From: an uncultured Bacillota bacterium
GTDB lineage: Bacteria; Bacillota; Dehalobacteriia; UBA7702
Reading direction: 5' to 3'
NCBI GenBank assembly: GCA_934702375.1
Contig: CAKUYE010000026.1
Coordinates: forward strand, 1 to 23,884
DNA: 23,884 nucleotides
Positions 6,303 to 14,346 of this stretch are shown here, one piece after another; position 1 is the first letter of the stretch, and each line of letters opens with the position of its first letter. Position numbers and translations under genes: made by a program. The notes under the pieces are model-generated. The model saw only the letters and a list, made by a program, of their open reading frames with translations, had not been told where the DNA came from and did not search any database.

Positions 6303-6404
6303 AACGGTTGTAATCGGGTAAAAGATTCCGGTATTGGGAGCGAAGTATACAAGGCGTATCTGAAGCCTCCCAATGCCGGGAGATTTTGCCCGATTACAAT
6401 CGTT
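6303..6404 (-). repeat. Long hairpin unit in opposite orientation (48-bp arms)
   Basis: The left arm (6303-6350) and right arm (6356-6404) are nearly complementary over their whole length around tip AAGGC: GGTTGTAATCGGG faces CCCGATTACAATC, and CCGGTATTGGGAG faces CTCCCAATGCCGG. Read on the minus strand it matches the plan of the forward array: AATCGGGCAAAAT arm, ATAC-GCCTT-GTAT tip, and the right edge GTTTATCCCACC. It is downstream of the leftward ABC permease, so both convergent genes have such hairpins behind them. A decayed relative (TTCCGCGA 6213-6220 / TCGCGAA 6235-6241) lies next to the MITE-like element; the rest of 6188-6302 shows only short GC-rich palindromes. Confidence 0.75.
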
Positions 6405-6418
6405 TTGAGAGGATGCAA

Positions 6419-6522
6419 TAAACGCCTTTAACACGTTAAACATGGCGAAAGACTGGCAATCGGTATACAAGAGGTATCCGATTGTCTGGCTTTTGCCAGG
6501 TTTGGCGCGTTACAGGTGTTTA
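6419..6522 (-). repeat. Second inverted long hairpin unit
   Basis: Outer arms TAAACGCCTTTAAC (6419-6432) and GTTACAGGTGTTTA (6509-6522) pair with mismatches. Inner arms pair GACTGGCAATCGG with CCGATTGTCTGGC, and the tip is GTATAC (6463-6468), AAGAG, GTATC (6474-6478). On the minus strand it begins after CGGACGCAC-TAAA, as forward units begin after CGGGCGCGC-TAAA, and ends in GTTTATTGCATCC. It replaces the usual GCACAGAA by different bases. Between 6541 and 6588 nothing further is recognised. Confidence 0.7.
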
Positions 6523-6588
6523 GTGCGTCCGGAGCGCGCACGCTGCGCCAACTACCGCCGACGTACTACCCAACCCCCAAAAACACAA

Positions 6589-7362
6589 TTACTCCAAATT
6601 AAGATGCCTGGTCAATAAATAATTACACCCAAAGAACAACACCCCCGCAAAAATCAAATCCAACCCAAGAGTGATCCCCATGCTCACCAGCATTGCGGAA
6701 TTTACGGTGGTCATCTGCAGCGGATCTGCAATGCCGCTTTTTGACAGCAGATCGAAAAGGACGGAATGGACGACATACACGGCGATAAAGGCCAAAAAGG
6801 GGAGTACCTTTTTCAGTCCGTTGTTCCGAATCCGAGGCGCTACGGTCTGGGTAAGGCTAAAGGCCATGTATACGGCGAGGATAAAGGTGGCCAGCAGCAT
6901 AACGATTTTCAGGCAGATCAGGATCAGGGTCAGCCAATCGGCGCCGGTGGCATTGGCGCCTACCACTTTCAGGATCTTGGCAATATCCCCCAAGCTAAGG
7001 TTGGATTGGGCCATAAAGCTCAAACCGCTGACCATACCGCAGAGAATCCCGATGATATTCCAAAGCAGTGCCGAAAGGAGCTTGGAGCCCAGGAGCTGTG
7101 GGGAAGTGACCGGCAGGGTAAACATAAGGTAGCCTTCATCTCCCAACAGGTTTTTTTGAAAGCGATTGATGGTGGTGACCAGCGTTACCACCATGGCCCC
7201 AACGGTAATTGCCAGAAAGATCAGGGCAAAAGCGCTGCTGATCACGGCTTTGATGGGCATAAAGATATTGGTCAGGATCGCCGCGGCGATCATCATCAAG
7301 TAGACCGGCAGCAGTTCTCTGCCAACGGCGGTGAATTCGTATTTTAATAATTTATGGAACAT
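6589..7362 (-). CDS. ABC-2 type transporter permease
   Basis: This 257-residue membrane protein has about six hydrophobic segments, beginning MFHKLLKYEFTAVGRELLPVYL, the usual opening of ABC-2 type permeases in which a cytoplasmic helix precedes TM1. GDEGYLMFTLPVTSPQLLGSKL between TM2 and TM3 is the typical coupling region. It overlaps the ATPase gene by 19 nt and has a GGGAGG RBS 7 nt before the ATG. With the ATPase and the YtrA-like GntR regulator it forms an operon of the type often linked to cell-envelope stress or peptide export. The substrate cannot be read from the sequence. Its 3' flank runs into the palindromic repeat block. Confidence 0.85.
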   Translation of the reverse strand: MFHKLLKYEFTAVGRELLPVYLMMIAAAILTNIFMPIKAVISSAFALIFLAITVGAMVVTLVTTINRFQKNLLGDEGYLMFTLPVTSPQLLGSKLLSALLWNIIGILCGMVSGLSFMAQSNLSLGDIAKILKVVGANATGADWLTLILICLKIVMLLATFILAVYMAFSLTQTVAPRIRNNGLKKVLPFLAFIAVYVVHSVLFDLLSKSGIADPLQMTTVNSAMLVSMGITLGLDLIFAGVLFFGCNYLLTRHLNLE

Positions 7363-8051
7363 TGGAATACCTCCCGGAATAATTCATCAATGGATTTATT
7401 ATGTTTTTCTCTCAGTACATCGGCATCATCGTGGGCCACAATGGCACCGTTTTTTAAGAATACCACTTCATCAAAGATGCGCTCCACATCGGTGATAAGG
7501 TGGGTGGATATGACCACCGTGGATTCGGGATCGTACATTTTTAAGATCAGATCCAAAATCACGTCTCTGGCGGCAGGGTCCACACCGCCGATGGGTTCAT
7601 CCAACAGATACAGCCGGGCTTTTCTGGAGAGCACCAAAATCAGCTGAACTTTTTCCTTGGTCCCTTTGGAAAGATGCTTCAGCTTGACGTTTTCATCAAT
7701 CTGCATTTCCTTTAACAGGGTTCTTGCTTTGCCTTCCTCAAAATCGGTGTAAAAATCCCGGAAAAATCCGATGACCTTGTTGACGGTCATTTTCTCATCA
7801 AAGTAAGTGCGTTCCGGCAGATAGGATACGATGCTCTTCGTTTTCGGACCCGGAGCGTTGCCGTCGATCTTCAATGTGCCTTCGGCCTCCAAAAGTCCGT
7901 TCATTGCTTTCAGCAGGGTTGTTTTGCCGCTGCCGTTGGGCCCCAGCAAGCCGATGATGTGTCCCTTTTCCAGGGTTAAGTTTACGTTATTCAGGGCATG
8001 CACTTTGCCGTAGTGTTTGTTTAATTCCTTTATCTCTACAAGTGGTGTCAT
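7344..8051 (-). CDS. ABC transporter ATP-binding protein
   Basis: This 235-residue ABC ATPase has Walker A GPNGSGKTT (about residues 38-46), a divergent signature LSKGTKEKV in place of LSGGQ, Walker B ARLYLLDEP followed by the D-loop GGVDP, and the switch histidine in VVISTHL. The variant signature is common in ABC-2 exporters of this type. Its start overlaps the stop of the GntR gene by 4 nt, so the two are translationally coupled. It presumably powers the permease encoded next to it. Confidence 0.93.
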   Translation of the reverse strand: MTPLVEIKELNKHYGKVHALNNVNLTLEKGHIIGLLGPNGSGKTTLLKAMNGLLEAEGTLKIDGNAPGPKTKSIVSYLPERTYFDEKMTVNKVIGFFRDFYTDFEEGKARTLLKEMQIDENVKLKHLSKGTKEKVQLILVLSRKARLYLLDEPIGGVDPAARDVILDLILKMYDPESTVVISTHLITDVERIFDEVVFLKNGAIVAHDDADVLREKHNKSIDELFREVFQCSINY

Positions 8052-8419
8052 GATTTCGTGTTTTCTCCTTCCGTTTGTTCTAATAATACTGCCAGCTTCT
8101 CTGCGGAGAAGCCGATTTCTGCCATGTGACGTTTGAAATCCGCGATCAATTCCTTCGCCGTGTTCCAGCGGATTCGTTCAATCTCCGTGGTGTCCTCGGT
8201 TACAAAGCGACCGCTGGTGCGTTCCGTAATCACCAGACCGGCATCTTCCAGACTGCTTAAAGCGCGCTGGGCGGTGTTGGGGTTCACACCCTCCCGGGCG
8301 GCAATCTCTCGCACCGAAGGGAGCTTTTCCCCCGGGGCGTAGCTGCCGGCTAAAATGTCTTTGGTGATATGTTCGGCGATCTGTAGGTAGATCGGTGCGT
8401 TTTTGTTGAAATCTGTCAA
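8048..8419 (-). CDS. GntR-family regulator, YtrA subfamily
   Basis: This 123-residue protein has an N-terminal winged helix typical of GntR: PIYLQIAEHITKDILAGSYA, then GEKLPSVREIA and VNPNTAQRALSSLEDAGLV. Only a short helical tail of about 45 residues follows, as in YtrA-type regulators, which have no large effector domain. It is the first gene of the operon with the ABC genes. The promoter carries a doubled inverted repeat (8434-8471) that it most likely binds as an autorepressor. The inducer is unknown. Confidence 0.92.
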   Translation of the reverse strand: MTDFNKNAPIYLQIAEHITKDILAGSYAPGEKLPSVREIAAREGVNPNTAQRALSSLEDAGLVITERTSGRFVTEDTTEIERIRWNTAKELIADFKRHMAEIGFSAEKLAVLLEQTEGENTKS

Positions 8420-8433
8420 TCAGCTCACCTCTT

Positions 8434-8471
8434 CTGTATTACTGTATTAATTATCTAATACAATAATACAG
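8434..8471. promoter_or_regulatory. Doubled GntR operator
   Basis: CTGTATTA occurs twice in tandem (8434-8441 and 8442-8449). After a 6-nt centre ATTATC the reverse complement follows twice, as TAATACAA (8456-8463) and TAATACAG (8464-8471). This nested dyad overlaps the -10 region of the GntR promoter, which fits repression. Confidence 0.8.
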
Positions 8472-8491
8472 CCCTCGCCGGGATTTGTCAA
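8463..8491 (-). promoter_or_regulatory. Sigma-A promoter of the GntR-ABC operon
   Basis: On the minus strand a consensus TTGACA (8491 to 8486) and TATTAT (8468 to 8463) are separated by 17 bp. The -10 lies inside the outer operator half-site. Confidence 0.8.
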
Positions 8492-8577
8492 GTACTTTTT
8501 TTCAAAAGCAGGAAAATAGGTGTTCCTCACGTATATATAATATATAGCGTAAAAAGAGGGGAGGCTCGGAAAATATC

Positions 8578-9567
8578 ATGAAACGAGAGGATCTGGAAAA
8601 AAGAGAATACGAGATCTTGTCGGTTTATGCGGCAAAAAGCTGCGAAAGCCGCGGGCGGCTCAAGCCGGCTCGGCCTTGTCCTCACCGCACCGCTTTTCAG
8701 CGGGATCGGGACCGTATCCTTCATTCCAAGAGCTTTCGCCGTTTGAAATACAAAACTCAGGTATTTCTCCCCGGCGGCGGAGATCACTATCGCACCCGGC
8801 TCACCCATACCCTGGAGGTGGCCCAGATCGGCCGCACCATTGCCCGGGGGCTGAACCTTAATGAGGATCTCACCGAAGCCATCGGTCTCGGTCACGATTT
8901 GGGGCATACACCCTTCGGCCATGCCGGAGAGCGGCTTTTGGACGAGTTGATGCAGCCGGAATATCATTTTCGCCATAACGAACAGAGCCTTCGGGATGTG
9001 GATGCTCTGGAGGACGGCAAGGGGCTGAATCTCACCGAAGAGGTGCGGGACGGCATTTTGCACCACACCGGGGAGGTCCTGCCCTTTACGCTGGAAGGGT
9101 GCATTATTCGCTTTGCCGACCGCATTGCCTATGTGAATCATGATATCGACGATGCCCTACGCATCGGCCTTCTCCGGGAGGAGCAGCTTCCCACCGATTA
9201 TATTGATTTTCTCGGTACGACCCACGGCAGCCGCATCGATGCGCTGGTGGCGGATATCATCGACACCTCCGAGGGGCGCAGCCGTGTTTATCAATCGCCT
9301 TTGGGCAAAGCCGCCCTGGATTGTCTGCGCAGTTTCCTTTTTCAGAACCTTTACAACCAAAAGACCGTTGCGGAAGAGGAGGCCAAAGGCTGCCATATTT
9401 TAAGAGAGCTTTTTGAATATTTCATGGCCCATCCCGAGGAGATCCCCGAGGGCATTCCCGATGCTCCGCAAAAGCTGCGGGTCAAGGATTACATTGCCGG
9501 GATGACCGATAAATATGCCGAAGAAACGTACAAGGATCTCTTTATTCCCAAGGGATTTCATTTTTAA
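8578..9567 (+). CDS. dgt: Deoxyguanosinetriphosphate triphosphohydrolase-like protein
   Basis: This 329-residue HD-domain protein has the dGTPase pattern: FHSKSFRRLKYKTQVF and THTLEVAQIGRTIARGL near the N-terminus, the metal-binding HD in GLGHDLGHTPFGHAGE, HHTGEVL, and IIRFADRIAYVNHDIDDALR. The family splits dNTPs (classically dGTP) into deoxynucleoside and triphosphate, affecting dNTP pools. A GGGGAGG lies 13 nt before the ATG, slightly far. A TATAAT (8536-8541) is upstream without an obvious -35. It precedes dnaG and sigA by short gaps, the order seen in many Clostridia, so it is probably co-transcribed with them. Confidence 0.92.
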   Translation: MKREDLEKREYEILSVYAAKSCESRGRLKPARPCPHRTAFQRDRDRILHSKSFRRLKYKTQVFLPGGGDHYRTRLTHTLEVAQIGRTIARGLNLNEDLTEAIGLGHDLGHTPFGHAGERLLDELMQPEYHFRHNEQSLRDVDALEDGKGLNLTEEVRDGILHHTGEVLPFTLEGCIIRFADRIAYVNHDIDDALRIGLLREEQLPTDYIDFLGTTHGSRIDALVADIIDTSEGRSRVYQSPLGKAALDCLRSFLFQNLYNQKTVAEEEAKGCHILRELFEYFMAHPEEIPEGIPDAPQKLRVKDYIAGMTDKYAEETYKDLFIPKGFHF

Positions 9568-9614
9568 ATTTTGCATAATCTTTCCATTTTTGTATAGACT
9601 ACGGAGTGACATCT

Positions 9615-11390
9615 ATGACCCAGGGATATATTCCTAATGAACTGATCGAAGAAATATTGGATCGCACCGATATCGTGGCGCTGATCGAATCCTATATCCC
9701 CTTAAAACGCCGGGGGCGGAACTATGTGGGGCTTTGCCCTTTTCATCTGGAGGATACCCCTTCCTTTTCCGTCTCTCCGGAAAAGCAGATGTTCTACTGC
9801 TTTGGCTGCCAAAAAGGGGGTTCGGCTTTGACCTTCGTCATGGAGTATGAGCATCTGTCCTTTTTTGAAGCGGCGGAAAAGCTGGCGGCCCGGGCCGGTG
9901 TGACCCTGCCGGAAAAGCAGCTTTCCCCGGGGCAGCAGCGGGTCAGGGACGAAAAGCGCCGCCTGACGGAAATCAATGAGCTGGCGGCAAAGTATTATCG
10001 GGAGCAGCTGAAGCATTCTGCCGTTGCCCTTCAATATCTGGAAAAACGGGGGATCAGCCCCGAAATTGCCGAACGCTTTTCCTTAGGCTATGCCCGGGAC
10101 AGCTGGGAGGAGCTGAAGGATTTTCTGAAACAGAAGGGGTATAAAGAGCCGGAGCTGGTATCCTCCGGTGTCATCACCAAAGCCGAAAGCGGCAAATGCT
10201 ACGACCGTTTTCGCAACCGCCTGATGTTCCCCATTTGCGATAAGAAAGGCGCCTTTATTGCCTTTGGCGGCCGTGTCCTCGACGACGGACAGCCCAAATA
10301 CCTCAATACGCCGGAAACCCCGGTGTTTCACAAAGGGCGCAATCTTTATGCCCTTCACCTGGCCTATACGGCGATTCGCCGGGAGGAAGAGGTCTTTCTG
10401 ATGGAAGGGAACGTGGATGTCATTACCGCCCATCAGTTTGGCATTGACAATGCCGTAGCTCCTCTGGGCACTGCCTTTACCGAGGATCACGCTAAGATTC
10501 TAAAGCGCTATTGTAGCCGTGTTATCGTGGCCTTTGACGGTGACGGTGCCGGTCAGCGAGCTACCAATAAGGCTCTGGATATTCTCCACGGCATCGGCAT
10601 CCGCGCCTATGCCATGACGATTCCTGCGCCCCATGACCCCGATGAATATATTCGGGCCTACGGCAAGGAGGGCTGGATGGCCCTGCGGGAAAAGGCTTTG
10701 ACCTATATGGATTTCAAAATTCGCCTTGCCATGAACAGCTTTGATCCGGAAACGCCGGAGGGAAAGGCCGATATCCTGACGGCTCTGGGGCCGTCGCTGA
10801 TGACCATCGGCAATATGGTGGAGCGGAGCGAGTATATCCATGAGATCAGCGAGCAACTCCACATTTCCGAAGAGCTGCTGCGGAACGATATCCGCCGCAA
10901 GACTGCCGAAGGGCGAAACGATTTTGGCCGCGGTGCCGTATTGGAGGATGCCAAAGCGGCCCGGGGTATCACCATGGCAAAGGATTGCGTTTTGACCTTT
11001 GCCGCCGAGCATCGGGAGATCTTTGAGGAGATCGAAGCCACGACCCATTGGAATTTCCTCGACACCGCAGCCCAAAGAGGCGTGGTGCGAATCCTTCGGG
11101 ACCATGGGGAGGAATACTCCTGGCGCTTGCGGGATCTGGTGAATTATGCCGCCGAAGAGGATAAAAATATGATCTTTGCCTATATCATGGAAGATCCCTT
11201 CGCCATGGCAGAGGACCGCAGCGAAATGTTTCGGGATTGCTGGCGCTCCATTCGCAAGGAAGCCCTGGTAAAAGAAAAGGCTGCGATACAGCAGCGTATC
11301 AAAGAATCTGAGAAAAGTGGAAATAATGGTGAAATTGAGGTTCTTTTAAGGAATTTTGCCAAGATTCAGCAGGAATTGCGGAATATTTAG
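9615..11390 (+). CDS. dnaG: DNA primase
   Basis: This 591-residue protein starts at the ATG at 9615, with GGAG (9603-9606) 8 nt upstream; the in-frame GTG at 9606 overlaps that RBS and is rejected. The N-terminal CHC2 zinc finger uses Cys41, His44, Cys62 and Cys65 (CPFH ... CFGC). The catalytic core follows, then the TOPRIM domain with EEVFLMEGNVDVITAHQFG (catalytic Glu; EGNVDVI where EGYMDVI is usual) and VIVAFDGDGAG. The C-terminal part is the helicase-interaction region. It makes the RNA primers for replication. It is the middle gene of dgt-dnaG-sigA. Confidence 0.97.
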   Translation: MTQGYIPNELIEEILDRTDIVALIESYIPLKRRGRNYVGLCPFHLEDTPSFSVSPEKQMFYCFGCQKGGSALTFVMEYEHLSFFEAAEKLAARAGVTLPEKQLSPGQQRVRDEKRRLTEINELAAKYYREQLKHSAVALQYLEKRGISPEIAERFSLGYARDSWEELKDFLKQKGYKEPELVSSGVITKAESGKCYDRFRNRLMFPICDKKGAFIAFGGRVLDDGQPKYLNTPETPVFHKGRNLYALHLAYTAIRREEEVFLMEGNVDVITAHQFGIDNAVAPLGTAFTEDHAKILKRYCSRVIVAFDGDGAGQRATNKALDILHGIGIRAYAMTIPAPHDPDEYIRAYGKEGWMALREKALTYMDFKIRLAMNSFDPETPEGKADILTALGPSLMTIGNMVERSEYIHEISEQLHISEELLRNDIRRKTAEGRNDFGRGAVLEDAKAARGITMAKDCVLTFAAEHREIFEEIEATTHWNFLDTAAQRGVVRILRDHGEEYSWRLRDLVNYAAEEDKNMIFAYIMEDPFAMAEDRSEMFRDCWRSIRKEALVKEKAAIQQRIKESEKSGNNGEIEVLLRNFAKIQQELRNI

Positions 11391-11457
11391 TGAATATATA
11401 TGGAGATAAAGTTCGCACCCGAAAAAAGCGGGCTTTTAAAACGAAAAGAAGGCGTGC

Positions 11458-11477
11458 GGCAGGGACAAGTCCCTGTC
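11458..11477 (+). other. Small hairpin in the dnaG-sigA gap
   Basis: GGCAGGGA (11458-11465) pairs with TCCCTGTC (11470-11477, one G-U) around loop CAAG. There is no U-tract. It sits just upstream of the sigA RBS in a 107-nt spacer and could be an mRNA processing or stability site that sets the ratio of primase to sigma factor. Confidence 0.5.
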
Positions 11478-11497
11478 GGTACGAAAGGGGTGAAAAG

Positions 11498-12595
<1,098 letters not shown>

Positions 12596-12627
12596 AATCA
12601 GGCTTGCAGAAAAGCCGAAAATGAAAA

Positions 12628-12680
12628 CTCCCCGGCCAACGATTTTGTGCGCATCGTTGGTCGGGGAGCTTGTTTTGTTG
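12628..12680 (+). terminator. Intrinsic terminator after sigA
   Basis: CTCCCCGGCCAACGAT (12628-12643) pairs with ATCGTTGGTCGGGGAG (12653-12668) with one G-U and a 9-nt loop, followed by a T-rich tail CTTGTTTTGTTG. Confidence 0.9.
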
Positions 12681-12706
12681 AAAAGAAATTTTTTCAGAAA
12701 AAGGTC

Positions 12707-12737
12707 TTGACTCTCTCACTGTGGTATGGTCTACACT
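12707..12737 (+). promoter_or_regulatory. MerR-type promoter with 19-bp spacer
   Basis: TTGACT (12707-12712) and TACACT (12732-12737) are separated by 19 bp, the over-long spacing that MerR-family activators correct by DNA distortion. An imperfect dyad centred on CACTGTG lies in the spacer. It drives the MerR-type gene itself, indicating autoactivation. Confidence 0.75.
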
Positions 12738-12789
12738 GATAGCGAGCTCAAAAAAAGGACTGCCTGTCGATAGGAAGGAGATTTTTATA

Positions 12790-13602
12790 TTGAAGATCGG
12801 AGAATTTTCAAAATTATCCAGAGTGAGCATTCGTATGCTGCGCCATTACGATGAAATTGGTTTGCTGATCCCTGCGGCGGTGGATGCCCTTAGCGGCTAC
12901 CGCTATTACCGCGCCGATCAGCTGCGAACGGCTGCGCGGATCACCGCCCTAAAGGATATGGGGTTCAGCCTCAGTGCCATCGGTGAGATCCTGAAGATTT
13001 ATAATGACCGGGAGCAGCTTGACCGCTACCTGCGCGTGCGGGAAGAGGAACTGCAGCTCCAGGCCGCCGAGGTAAACCATCGTTTGCAGCTGCTGTATGT
13101 CGCTCGGGAGCGATTGAAGGAGGAAGAACCTATGACTTATAATGTAACCGTAAAAACACTGCCGGAACGCTATGTGGCATCGGTAAGAATGCAGATCCCC
13201 TGCTACGATCAGGAAGGAATGGTTTGGGATGTTCTTGTAAAGGAAACGGCAGACCTTCATCTGGTGCCCACCGAACCCTGCTACTGCAGTGTGACCTTCC
13301 ATGACGGAGAATATAAAGAAGCCGATGTGGAAGTGGAAGCCCAAAAAACCGTAAAAGGCCGCTACCCCGATACGGAACACGTCGTATTCAAAACCGTACC
13401 GCCGGTAACCTACGCCTCCGCCATCTATAAAGGCGCCTACCACGGTATCAATGAAGCCATTGCCGCCGTGGCAGCCTGGGTCGAAGCCAACGGCTATGAA
13501 TATGCCGGCCCCATGTTTAACATCTACCACGTGAGTCCGGCGGAGACCGGGGATAGTGGTAGTTTTGTAACAGAAATATGCTACCCCGTGCGGATGGACT
13601 AA
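12790..13602 (+). CDS. MerR-family regulator with GyrI-like effector domain
   Basis: This 270-residue protein starts at TTG 12790 with AGGAAGGAG 9 nt upstream; the longer GTG-started frame at 12721 would lie inside the promoter. Residues 1-70 are a MerR winged helix (KIGEFSKLSRVSIRMLRHYD), about 75-110 the dimerising coiled coil, and about 115-270 a GyrI-like/AraC effector-binding domain beginning MTYNVTVKTLPERYVASVRM. Such BltR/BmrR-like proteins sense drugs or other amphipathic ligands. No efflux pump is adjacent, so its target, besides itself, is unknown. The last codons (RMD) and the TAA stop fall in the leading edge of a palindromic repeat unit. Confidence 0.9.
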   Translation: MKIGEFSKLSRVSIRMLRHYDEIGLLIPAAVDALSGYRYYRADQLRTAARITALKDMGFSLSAIGEILKIYNDREQLDRYLRVREEELQLQAAEVNHRLQLLYVARERLKEEEPMTYNVTVKTLPERYVASVRMQIPCYDQEGMVWDVLVKETADLHLVPTEPCYCSVTFHDGEYKEADVEVEAQKTVKGRYPDTEHVVFKTVPPVTYASAIYKGAYHGINEAIAAVAAWVEANGYEYAGPMFNIYHVSPAETGDSGSFVTEICYPVRMD

Positions 13603-13680
13603 ATGCACAGAACTTGGCAAAATCGCCGATTGCCGACAATGTGCATACGTCTTGGTATAGCTCATTGCCGCCAACCGGTT
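13588..13680 (+). repeat. Single truncated palindromic unit on the merR stop codon
   Basis: GCGGATGGACTAAATGCACA matches the left edge of the array units at 5530-5550. A left arm follows (TTGGCAAAATCGCC, then TTGCCGACAATG), then tip ATAC-GTCTTG-GTAT and the start of the right arm (GCTCATTGCCGCC). The remaining right arm is missing. It is joined to the MITE-like element at the same kind of junction (TTCGGTTAATGTACGTGGC) as the end of the array near 5900. Confidence 0.75.
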
Positions 13681-13681
13681 C

Positions 13682-13869
13682 GGTTAATGTACGTGGCACG
13701 AATGCATCGGCATCGCAGATGCGATGCAAAATGGCTTCGCCTTGAGGAGAAGCTGTCAGCGCAGCTGACTGATGAGGTGTCGCGAAGGGTGCATCTTTAT
13801 TTTGTGAAAAAAGTAACTGCGGCGTAAAGCGTATCTTTCAACGATACGCTCTGCGCCGCAGTTTTTTTA
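13682..13869 (+). mobile_element. MITE-like element, copy C (right end missing)
   Basis: It matches copy B from TGTACGTGGCACGAATG through GGCTTCGCCTTGAGGAGAAG and TGATGAGGTGTCGCG to the hairpin CTGCGGCG (13817-13824) ... CGCCGCAG (13854-13861). A run of T (13862-13868) follows, so this hairpin can act as the intrinsic terminator of the merR gene. The CACCTCATC right end is absent; the element runs directly into the 26-bp direct repeat at 13865. Confidence 0.65.
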
Positions 13870-13880
13870 CTCGGGAAGGC

Positions 13881-13934
13881 TTGCTTTTTTTGTGGATTCT
13901 TGTATAATAAAAGTAGGGAATTCCCTACTTTTAT
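13881..13934 (+). promoter_or_regulatory. Promoter and 28-bp perfect palindromic operator of the AbrB-type gene
   Basis: TTGCTT (13881-13886) and TATAAT (13903-13908) are 16 bp apart; the -35 lies in the tail of the left direct repeat. A perfect palindrome runs from 13907 to 13934, each half ATAAAAGTAGGGAA. It covers the start site, as expected for autorepression by the AbrB/MazE-type protein. Confidence 0.75.
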
Positions 13935-13958
13935 AGATGCGAAACGGAGGTGCGCCCT

Positions 13959-14234
13959 ATGTTGGGAAATACATTTATTGACAATGCAAAGGTCATGGCC
14001 AAAGGACAGATCACCATTCCCAAAGATGTTCGGGAGATTCTTGGCATTTCCAATGGCGACAGAGTAACCTTTGTTGTGGAAAACGGCAGCGTCCGCTTGG
14101 TCAATTCGGCGGTATATGCTATGCAGATGCTTCAATCTCAGATGGCAGGGGAGGCGGAAAGCTCCGGCCTGACTTCGGAAGAAGATGTGATGGCACTGGT
14201 GAAAGAAGTGCGTGAGGAAAGTGAGCTTGGATGA
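13959..14234 (+). CDS. AbrB/MazE/SpoVT-family antitoxin-like DNA-binding protein
   Basis: This 91-residue protein starts at ATG 13959 (ACGGAGG 8 nt upstream; the GTG at 13950 overlaps the RBS). The swapped-hairpin domain is at about residues 8-48: KVMAKGQITIPKDVREILGI then GDRVTFVVENGSVRLVN. The C-terminal helix GLTSEEDVMALVKEVREE resembles antitoxins that pair with PIN-domain toxins. The stop overlaps an ATG (ATGA), the usual toxin-antitoxin coupling, but only a 23-codon remnant follows. It therefore looks like an orphan antitoxin, probably still autoregulating through the palindrome upstream. Confidence 0.85.
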   Translation: MLGNTFIDNAKVMAKGQITIPKDVREILGISNGDRVTFVVENGSVRLVNSAVYAMQMLQSQMAGEAESSGLTSEEDVMALVKEVREESELG

Positions 14235-14302
14235 GAGGTTTCGAGTCCGGTTTGCAATGCCCTAAAGTCATGACTGCCGCAGAATTTGTGGCAATGGATT
14301 AA
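14231..14302 (+). pseudogene. Possible remnant of a PIN-type toxin
   Basis: A 23-codon frame overlaps the antitoxin stop by 4 nt and reads MRGFESGLQ-CPKVMTAAEFVAMD before TAA. FExxLQ and the terminal (V/P)xMTxxEF resemble the middle and last residues of PIN-domain toxins, as if a large internal segment were deleted. This is inferred from position and short motifs; it could instead be a random small frame. Confidence 0.35.
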
Positions 14303-14309
14303 ATCATCA

Positions 14310-14346
14310 AAGCCTTCCCGTTTTACTCGGGAAGGCTTGCTTTTTT
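14310..14346. terminator. Terminator between the antitoxin and GNAT genes
   Basis: AAGCCTTCCCG (14310-14320) pairs perfectly with CGGGAAGGCTT (14328-14338), loop TTTTACT, followed by GC and six T (14341-14346). It serves the rightward antitoxin transcript; for the leftward acetyltransferases the tail is less T-rich. Confidence 0.8.

Larger units (their letters stand above)
13865..14346. repeat. 26-bp direct repeats bracketing the antitoxin module
   Basis: The same 26 bases occur at 13865-13890 and 14321-14346 (core CTCGGGAAGGCTTGC between T-runs). The right copy is the 3' half of a complete terminator hairpin; the left copy lacks its 5' partner arm. The AbrB-type gene and toxin remnant lie exactly between. 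The simplest reading is insertion or duplication within a terminator. Confidence 0.75.

Noticed and set aside
9571..9598. Promoter between dgt and dnaG (TTGCAT-16-TATAGA)
   Set aside because: The start site would fall on the dnaG RBS itself, leaving no usable leader.
11390..11497. N-terminal extension of SigA
   Set aside because: It overlaps the dnaG stop, has no RBS, and reads through a hairpin; the ATG at 11498 has AAAGGGG at 7 nt.
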